Source: Isoetes engelmannii (Eukaryota > Streptophyta > Lycopodiopsida > Isoetales > Isoetaceae). From it: DNA of 28,159 nucleotides. Under the pieces are notes generated by a model. It was not told the origin of the DNA. It was given only the letters and a program-made list of their open reading frames with translations, and made no database searches. The stretch is taken from NCBI GenBank assembly GCA_011763485.2, contig JAANSK020045577.1, positions 1-28,159 on the forward strand. Direction: 5' to 3'. Each line of letters opens with the position of its first letter. Within the stretch, counting starts at the first letter, position 1. The position numbers and the translations under genes were made by a program. This document shows positions 20,628-28,159 of the stretch, piece by piece.

Positions 20628-21494
20628 TTGCAATGATTTTTGTCTTGTCTCTCGGGTTAGGAAAGGATAGACAAGGCTTGATGCCATTAATTGTGGTTGC
20701 TAAGCCTAGAACAAGGCTATAAGAACAAATGTTGGTTGAATTGAGTGCTTCCTTGAATAGAATATATTCAACGAACAACTGATTAGTAATCTCGGGGCTA
20801 CACAAGATCGCCTCACATCTCCAACCTTGTCAGGATATGTTATTTCTGTTATTATATGTATTCTCTATCCAGATGACATATTGCTTCAGCACGCCGGTTG
20901 CAAGAATATTAGAAGACATTTTTATAATAAAAATATGGTAATAATGTAATAATTCAATTCAACTTAAGAACAAACAAAAATGTTCGTCAATCCTGACAGT
21001 ATTAAAATAATAATATTTGACACAAAGAAAAGTATGACTTTCAGTTTAACCCATTAAACATGCTCATAGTTATATTTACTCGGGAGTGGAGATGATAGAA
21101 AAATGATGCAGCTATAGATAAGAAGACTGTTGACGCTTTAAAGCTTTATTTGCAATTGCAAGCCAGTGTAGCTTTGGGATTGTAGCATCCGACTCTAGCT
21201 ATATCGACTTTGGTTACCCTTATATTTTTATAGATGTCAGATATAAGGACCAGGTCTAGCAAGGAAAAATTAGAGGAATATAGAAACAGGCCCAAGGACT
21301 TTTGAATAGATAACCCAACACCATAACCAACCTATGAGGTGCATTTCAACTACTAGTAGGTAGGCTATTTAAGCTTCCTTGCTTTGCTCTAGGCAAATGA
21401 TCCAATGAGAAATTCTAGGTGATTGGTTTGCTAGCCTGAAAGCTATTAACATCGATAAACACCAATTGAAAGTCGATTCCCAGAAAATAATTCC

Positions 21495-21786
21495 ATTTCC
21501 CTCTTCTATTTAGGATATTGCAGATCACGTCGTGGAAATAAGAGGACAAGTATCTTATGGCCCATTCCCCTTTCATCTATTTCCCTCTTCTAGTTAGGAT
21601 AATGCAGACCACATTGCGAGAATAAAAGGACAAGTATCTTATGGCCCATTCCTTTTTCATCTACTGTAGGAGGCAATTTCAGATAATGCTTTGTTAAGGC
21701 AATTGTGTTTCACTAGGTTTAGATGTTAGGAGGCAATGTTAGATAATGCTTCTATAGGGCAACTGTGTTTCACTAGGTTTCACTAG
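21495..21786. repeat. Two adjacent tandem duplications (84 bp and 60 bp)
   Basis: Units 21495-21578 and 21579-21662 share GACAAGTATCTTATGGCCCA. Units 21667-21726 and 21727-21786 share TGTTTCACTAGGTTTAGATG-type sequence. A third, partial copy of the first unit (TATCTTATGGCACATCC) appears at about 21885. Confidence 0.8.
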
Positions 21787-22157
21787 GCTTAGATGTTAGA
21801 AGTTGTCATGTCCAATGCTGATACAACTAGTGCAGTACCGAGTACATTCATACAATCCCCGTAGCTGTATTTTGTTTCTCTCTGTATCTTATGGCACATC
21901 CCTTTTTCATGTACAGCAAGAGACAAGAGGCATTTTTATATAAAGCATTCAAGGCTAACTGTAATTACATGCTACATGTTGCCGTGATACAAACTTTAGC
22001 TCCAACACTCGTACAAATAAGTATTGAACTTCTGAAGCTACTGCAAGTCTACCTAGTCCAATTAAAGAATATCCTCAACTTGCACTTTTTTGAACCTTTG
22101 AGGCTAGTCCTAGTCTACCAATCCATTCACAGAATTCTTGCAACTTGCTTTCTTCTG

Positions 22158-22280
22158 TCAGAGATACATGTTTAATTTGCTCATGACAAGAGAAGAACGC
22201 ACGAGCATATCTTGTGGAACAAGACCAACTAAGGCCAATATTGCAAGGTAACAGAAAGTGACAGCTTCACCCACTACAAC
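22158..22280 (-). CDS. Probable terminal exon of an unidentified gene
   Basis: Acceptor CTCCAG|GTTG at 22281; the frame runs 40 codons to TGA at 22160-22158. The peptide VVVGEAVTFCYLAILALVG continues as LVPQDMLVR and is hydrophobic but not clearly a membrane segment. It follows in phase from the small exon at 22439-22402. I do not recognise the family. Confidence 0.45.
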   Translation of the reverse strand, partial: VVVGEAVTFCYLAILALVGLVPQDMLVRSSLVMSKLNMYL

Positions 22281-22401
22281 CTGGAGATGGTGTCAATTGG
22301 CATGCAAACTTTAACTTCAAATTAGCATTGAGCAACAAACAATGATGTTAACTGATATGCAGATTTTAGCATTGAAACTCTCTGTGTTTCAAACCTATTA
22401 C

Positions 22402-22439
22402 CTCAGGAGCTACATCATGATACACATGAGCTTGTCCAC
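22402..22439 (-). CDS. Probable small internal exon of the unidentified gene
   Basis: TTCTAG|GT acceptor and GAG|GTAATA donor. The exon reads GQAHVYHDVAPE once one base from the preceding exon is added. It joins in phase to the terminal exon at 22280. Confidence 0.4.
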
Positions 22440-22779
22440 CTAGAAGAATGTTAATAAGAACATGCTTATGTTATGATCCAAGATGGTAGTAATCATGATA
22501 GGGTTTGCAGCAATTGTATCGAGTCACATTTTGCTGGGTGATTTGTTGAAAATGCTGCAATACTAGAGCTTTGTCAGCTTCTGCTGGGGGGTTGACTCAG
22601 TACTTTTTATTCATTCTCTGTAGTTCAGTACGCTATCTTAGGATCTAAGTTGGAAGTGAGATGTACGAGATCGGGAATGGAGAACCATGGATGATTCACC
22701 AAGTAGAATATGTTCTGATATGGTGGCATATCAGAATTTGGGCATCCCATTTGTAACCAAAGTGAAGGAAATCCATCAG

Positions 22780-22985
22780 ACCATCATGTGAATAAGATGA
22801 TTCTCACACATAGGTGTGCAATTCCTTAATTTTTCTTAATCTGCTAATTACTCCAAAGGTAGAAGACCTCTAGTTCCATGGGACCATCATGTGAATAAGA
22901 TAATTCTCTCAGAGAGGAGGTATGCAGTTCCTTGATTTTTCTTAATCTGCTAATTACTCCAAAAATAGAAGACCTTTAGTTCCAT
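22780..22985. repeat. 103-bp tandem duplication
   Basis: Units 22780-22882 and 22883-22985 share ACCATCATGTGAATAAGAT and TTTTTCTTAATCTGCTAATT, with about 10-15% difference between the units. Confidence 0.85.
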
Positions 22986-24654
22986 AATGAAATACAAGAG
23001 TTCCACGATCTAAAATTGAGTACCATCAGCAAATATGAAGTTTTAAACGATTATAGTTGGCACTTGAAAGTGCATATTAGAACGGCTCTGATTCCATAAA
23101 CGTTGAACTACTCTAAAAATTCATTATGTATCTTGACTTGTTAGATTCAACAGCTGCAGAAAGGCACAAAAAGAAGAGATTGGAGAATTGAACCCCAGGC
23201 CCCAGAAGACATATTTGTTTCCTCGTTCTAGGAAGTTAAAAAAGAGAGAGTTTAGCTTTTCTAAATACAATTTTCAAGTTCTAAATCGACCTATACAAGC
23301 ATTAAAGTCTCCAACAAGATTCTTGCAGATGGCAGCAGAAGAAAAGTATGATGAAAGTTTTAACAGGAAATCAGCAGATTAAAACAAAAGAAGTAGACAG
23401 AGAAGATGTAAATTTTTCTCCGTTTCAGTTGGAACAGCGCTTTAAGACGAGAAACTTGAACAGAACAGAGAACAGTTGAAAGAGAAATGTTTGGGCATTT
23501 TGTGCAGGCAATTGTGTTATGCAAAAGAGCGGTTACACCACTACTGCTTATTTGCCATGTCATATATGACGAGAGCATTGCCTTTCATGAGACGGTTCTC
23601 CCCGCAAAATAAAGAAAGCCTACACTCCGTCTCCTTCTCAAATGTCAGCATATACTTGTAAATCAAAAGCCGCAATTCCTTCTGTTGAGAAGAAGATCTA
23701 TGGAGCAAGGATTCTTGAAGCGAGAAAGCAGAGCACAAAATCCAATTCTCCAAGATGTCCTTCTGTATCTCTATGCCAAGTTAATTATCCAACTTAACCC
23801 GAAGTAATAATTTCATGAAATGATTTGACACCCCAAAATTTAAATATCAAATTGTAATGCCCAGGTTATGAGAGATCAAACAGAATAGGAGGTTCTTAGG
23901 AAACTCAGCCACTAAATCAATAGCACAGCCTAATATCATTCACGATCTTAATTTATCGAAACAATCCTCACTTCCATAAGCAGCAAGCAGTCTACATTTC
24001 AACATTGGATAAATTTCTGCATATGTAGATTTCAGCATTGGATAAATTTCTGTATGTAACAGAAGCGCGTTTCTTCTGGAATTTGGTGGTTCAATTCCTA
24101 CATTCTTGCTTCCAACCTTCTTGCTTTTGATCCACCAAGTGACGCAAACTTGACTCGGTTGATGCAAAATTGATTCGGTTGAGACAAGACCATGTGTTTC
24201 TATTCCCTAATCATATACTCCCTAATCAAATACTAGATGATACAGGTTAAACAAAATGAAGTTCATGTGGCCTTGCTTATTAGGAAAAGATAAATTTATC
24301 TTGTTCTAAGTACATTTATGTATGAGGAAGTGGTGCATTGATCACTTCTGGGACTAATGAATGTGCCTGACAGGGTGCTTATATACTTGGATATAGAGAG
24401 CATTTTCTGAATATGATCATTCATCGACTGAATCCTTTTCCGTTTATTTATCAAAGAACTCCAACTAATTCATGAGAATTGTTTCCCATCTGCCCAGAAT
24501 GCCACTCAAACATATTATCTAAGGTGCATTTTTCTTGTGTCCCAAGAATTCAGCCCAACTCAACAAATCAAAATAATCTTGTAACATAGAATCAAAATAA
24601 CAATAACCTTCATCAATTAAAACCCTACAACAATGATTTCTTACCTCTTACTCT

Positions 24655-24760
24655 TTAAGTTTTGGTAGGTTTTCAGCAATAGCAGGTTGCTATAATAGCA
24701 GGTCGTTGCAGGCTCGAGTTCTGCAAAAAAACCAATATGCACCGTATAACTCCAAATGAC
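24655..24760 (-). pseudogene. Degraded duplicate of the exon at 26957-26913
   Basis: On the minus strand a T-rich tract and TTTTTTGCAG precede a 3' exon-like part reading CCTGCTATTGCTGAAAACC, as in the intact copy (CCTGCTATTGCTGAAAGC). Upstream intron sequence also matches (GTTATACGGTGCAT against GTTATGACGGTGCAT). Here the exon has an internal duplication of CCTGCTATT that breaks the frame, and the GTAAG donor is lost. Confidence 0.55.
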
Positions 24761-25701
24761 ACAAGCTAAACTTTATATGTAAATAATCTTTAGACATCTC
24801 CCTCGAAAAGCGTTCAAAATGTATTGTTGGACTCTATGGCCCAGAGGCCCTTTCTCTCAACTGTTTCTGTACTATTGAATGGTAGCTTATCCTCTCTGCC
24901 CACTAAGAAACCAGCATCTCAATCTCATTTACATAAATCTGTACCATTGATCGTAGTAAACAGTGTGTGCAAGCATTTCACCATACCTGGAAACTGTATG
25001 CAGTTGTGTTGGGCCCTGAATTTAAACTGTTTTCGTAATATATCATGGTTATTTAAATAGAAGCTGGAATTTGTAGAGACTGGTAAATAGATGTGGTTGT
25101 AATTCTTACTAGGATCTAATTTTAAATAACAAATCATGTATTGATTTCAACGGCCAGTTTTACCAAGTAAGACAGCCAATGTGCTAAGCTATGTAATGAC
25201 AGGAAAAACCAACAATTGAACTAAAATTATCTGGAAATATTTTAAGTACTTGACAGGTTCGTACACACCCAAGTCAACTTTAATTGCCTCCAAGCATAGG
25301 ACGGAAGGCCTCTCTGGAACTGATGGAATAGTATTCCCCTGTGCCATCCATAATCCTTTACTTCCTACCAAGTTCTAAAGGGCAATAATAACTTCACTTA
25401 GGGTCCTCTGTGCCTCCTTCCCTTGCATTCATGCTTAAACAATCCAAGCACAATATGGTGCATTAGCAAACCTGATTGTCATAAGCACCAAAAATTCATG
25501 CGGATGTGGATGTTCTTAGCAGTCTTCAACAAATGTTTGCTTGTTTCATAAGTTGTCTAAATTTTGGGATTCTTCGTACAATCATGCCTTTGATACAAAG
25601 TAAAATAGAGTTTTCTACAGAAATTTATAACCTGTAAATAAACAAGAAAGCACTTAAAGGCAGAACTCCAGCAAGATTTCCATTTAAACCAGAATAAATA
25701 C

Positions 25702-25736
25702 CCTTAAGAGATGATCTTCCCACTCAATTGAGCTGC
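25702..25736 (-). CDS. Possible alternative or additional small exon
   Basis: TTTTTGCAG acceptor and AAGG|GTATTT donor enclose 35 nt. With one G from the 25986-25860 exon it reads GSSIEWEDHLLR. The phase fits the exon before it but does not lead in phase to 22439, so it would be an alternative exon or require further exons I could not find. Confidence 0.3.
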
Positions 25737-25859
25737 CTGCAAAAACCTACATATGCGTAACGCGATATCATCCAAGAGTGTAATGAGAAATCCTCAAACA
25801 AGTATCTAAGAAATGAAAGTTTTACAATGAGAAAGAATAGATAGTTAGGCATTACCCAC

Positions 25860-25986
25860 CAAACAAAATATGAAGACAGTTAGCGGGCAATACTGCAGCA
25901 GGTATGGCAGGCCGAGGGTCCGCTACAGAACTCGTGCATTTTTTGAGACTGGAAGCGACAAGACTTTCTTGAAAGGACACGAGCAA
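25860..25986 (-). CDS. Probable internal exon of the unidentified gene
   Basis: AATTAG|TT acceptor at 25987 and TTTG|GTGGGT donor at 25859. The 127-nt exon is open and reads LLVSFQESLVASSLKKC and then PAIPAAVLPANCLHILFG. The codon pattern and residue mix look like real coding sequence. It can be joined in phase to 26957-26913 upstream and to 22439-22402 or 25736-25702 downstream. Family not recognised. Confidence 0.45.
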
Positions 25987-26912
25987 CTAATTTTCATCAT
26001 CGTTTAGCTAAATTGCACTAAGCCTAAACTAAGAAAATAATTAAAAAAAATCAAATTAAGTAATGCCAAATGGATACCTAACTGTTCCAAAAAGGAATTG
26101 TCAATTCTATTCTGATGCAAAGCCCCGAATTGGGGAGCTGCCAAACTATAATACTCCGTCTAGCCACTAGTTGAGGATGCCTATGCAGGAATATCCTATT
26201 ATCCTAAGTATAAGCACAGACCCTATAACCCAAGAAAGGATAGGAGGCTTAAACATAATATGACTAATATATTTTGATGCAATTGCCGGAAGAGATTATG
26301 TAATAACGAAATTGAGATTTTTTTGCTGACATGCGAATAACGGAGCAGCAAGACAATGGAGAAATAAATGCAATAAATTCTTCTTTGAATTTTAAGAGGC
26401 CACTTTCTACATTGACATCTGATATATGTCCACGTTGCTCCTCAAGAGGCAACTTAGACAAAGCTCAGGGTTTTGGTCAAAGTATCAGATAATGGATGCT
26501 TGGATGATGCGTCAAAGAAGGTTACATGCATCTTCTGATAATTTAGCGGTAATTGATCAGGTGGTTACAAATGGTGTAAAACATTACTTATTCTTCATAT
26601 CTCATTGCCATTGCAAAGTGAAAAGTACATGCCGAGTTCAAAGAAAAAGGAGTATATGCAGCAGTTCAATTAATATGTATGGCAAAGGCGGCTCAGCTTT
26701 GCAGGGCACAAACGGTTCTGGTCAAGAATAACTAAAAGGTTTTGAACAAATGGATAGGGCAGATATATCAAACTTAGGCAACTTGAGAAATTGTGGCGTA
26801 AGGGGATTCATGCACAAGAGAAGAGGTTTGTGTCTCTAAAGCCGGTGATTAAAAAGAACATGAAAAATATTTACTTCACTAGGATAACAGGCTGAAAAAA
26901 ATTTGTTCTTAC

Positions 26913-26957
26913 TTTTGGTAAGCTTTCAGCAATAGCAGGTTGCTGCAGGTTCAAAAT
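26913..26957 (-). CDS. Probable small exon of the unidentified gene
   Basis: A strong acceptor TTTTTTGCAG and a strong donor AAA|GTAAGA enclose 45 nt reading ILNLQQPAIAESLPK. It joins in phase 0 to LLVSFQESL at 25986. The degraded second copy at about 24.7 kb, with its intron flanks, supports it being part of a once-duplicated gene segment. Confidence 0.45.
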
Positions 26958-28159
26958 CTGCAAAAAAGCAATGCACCGTCATAACTTCAAAATCAGAACC
27001 AAGAATTGATCTTGTGCCAGCACATATACGCTCTTTATCAGTTTGCAAACATAATGAACTGATAATAATTGATCAAATGTAAACCCAAGAAGGAAATGGC
27101 AGGCTGAAGAAGCGATGCATAGCCACATTAGAGATACAGAATGTTGCATTTTCATATAGAAGTTTTGGTGTGCAACACATCAGCAGCAAATGATTCTAGG
27201 GTATGTAGATCAAAACGTGGATTGACTACCACTGTTGTCCTAAATAGTCACCCCAAATTCTCACTAGAGAACTACATTATACAATTTGTCAGTGCCCAAT
27301 ATCAAAGGAAAGGGGAACGTTTTGGTCCTTCAAATTCCAGTAATTAATGTAAAAGATTCATAGCCATATGCTGGTGCATTGAGTTCAACTCGTTCCTTCT
27401 TATTTTGACGCATTGAAGGCAGGCGGCAACTAAGAGACATACAGACTGGCATACCTTTGTGTTGACAAATTAAAAGCCATAGACTGTATAAAGGCTAGCA
27501 CCAGAGAAATTATCACTCAGGCCCTCCTGTTCATCAGATAAAACTTTAATCATGCCATGCAAAGGTTTCTACTAAAAATGCATTGGAATTTGCACATGCC
27601 TTTGCAGCTAGAACTGATGAAACAACATCTAAACATCAATTTGCCATTACAGAGCAAACCCTGGCAAATAGACATGTTGCTCTATACTAAAGTGAGAATG
27701 CGAAATGCAAATGGCATGGCAAGGTAAATCACGTCTCAGATGCCAGGACGTCATTATTCTGTGATCCGGGAATTATGATCTTAAACGCGATGTTAATTCA
27801 GGCTGGAATAGAGCTACGATAAACAGGAGGAAAAACCCTGATTTACCTTTGTGGGGCATCTTCTGATCTAACCATAGGCGAGGATCCATACTTTTGTGGA
27901 GCATCTTCCGATTTAACCTAGGCGATGGTCCAGAACGGCCATCGAATTTTAAAGACCGTCTATTTCTTGTAGATCATGATTAATAATGGCTCCAAATCAT
28001 ATTTGTTGACGCGTATTAGTGTAGCCTTCGAGCTAAAAGAAATAAAATGACTAGTAAAATTGTGCCCGGCGTTGCCGTATACAGTATACAGGAATGTCAA
28101 GTAAATTGACATTTCTGTAACGTGGACGACGCTGACTTGTCATTCTGCGTGATGAGAAT
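26958..28159. other. Sequence upstream of the exon-like blocks, possible 5' exons
   Basis: Short exon-like pieces exist on the minus strand, for example ATG at 27889 reading MDPRLWLDQKMPHK to a GTAAAT donor at 27846, and SMAFNLSTQR before GTATGCC near 27447. Phases between them are not convincing. A 44/45-bp tandem duplication lies at 27843-27931 and a perfect hairpin (AATGTCAA-GTAAA-TTGACATT) at 28093-28113. Confidence 0.3.
27843..27931. repeat. 44/45-bp tandem duplication
   Basis: On the minus strand, units 27931-27888 and 27887-27843 both read GGAYCMTCGCCTA, RGAAGATGCYCCACAAA and end at GTA. They differ by one base in length, so the repeat shifts the frame. Confidence 0.75.

Larger units (their letters stand above)
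20431..22157. other. Repeat-rich intergenic stretch, no gene seen
   Basis: Contains three families of short tandem duplications (20493-20627, 21495-21662, 21667-21786) and a partial extra copy of the 84-bp unit near 21885. No coding domain or RNA gene recognised. Sequence at 20640-20830 has an LTR-like look on the minus strand but no matching partner. Confidence 0.45.
22440..25701. other. Probable intron or intergenic stretch
   Basis: Holds a 103-bp tandem duplication (22780-22985) and a degraded exon duplicate (about 24664-24760). Several coding-like stretches have no recognised family: plus strand 23460-23660, minus strand 25374-25255 (VGSKGLWMAQGNTIPSVPER), and plus strand 24824-25060. 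None has enough support to call a gene. Confidence 0.35.

Noticed and set aside
25189-25371. 60-codon minus-strand frame as an exon of the unidentified gene
   Set aside because: It has an acceptor-like start but no donor giving a phase that joins the downstream exons.
1-28159. CRISPR arrays, operons, prokaryotic genes
   Set aside because: No regularly spaced direct repeats, no Shine-Dalgarno-led gene runs; the content is that of a plant nuclear genome.

Overview
The window reads as nuclear DNA of a land plant with a large, transposon-rich genome. The signs are long introns, degraded Ty1/copia retrotransposons with a plant-type initiator-Met primer site, a plant purple acid phosphatase pseudogene, and a piece of organelle (most likely mitochondrial) large-subunit rRNA. 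I favour a seed-free plant such as a fern or lycophyte, but nothing here proves it. There is no operon structure.

The main content is one intact minus-strand gene covering positions 17235 to 1010. Thirteen exons, all joined by GT-AG introns with consistent phases, give 1596 nt (531 codons plus stop). The protein has a short charged N-terminus, seven perfect 23-residue leucine-rich repeats, a helical linker and five Kelch repeats. LRR exons lie at 17235-15040, the linker and first Kelch exons at 13118-12339, and the remaining Kelch exons at 3181-1010. The halves are separated by a 1.9 kb and a 9.2 kb intron.

The 9.2 kb intron (3182-12338) is a graveyard. It holds tRNA-like repeat heads, pyrimidine-rich low-complexity DNA, a plus-strand purple acid phosphatase pseudogene that keeps its own introns (5772-7638), and a copia fossil (about 9560-11812). 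The phosphatase pseudogene carries an inserted LSU rRNA fragment flanked by a 65-bp duplication of its own exon. The 1.9 kb intron holds a tRNA-like sequence and a small LTR-element remnant. A second, larger copia fossil (about 17465-20430) lies some 230 bp upstream of the gene's start codon.

From 20430 to the end there are several short tandem duplications. There is also a set of exon-like blocks on the minus strand (26957-22158) that look like the 3' part of another gene I cannot name. One of these exons has a degraded second copy about 2.2 kb away.
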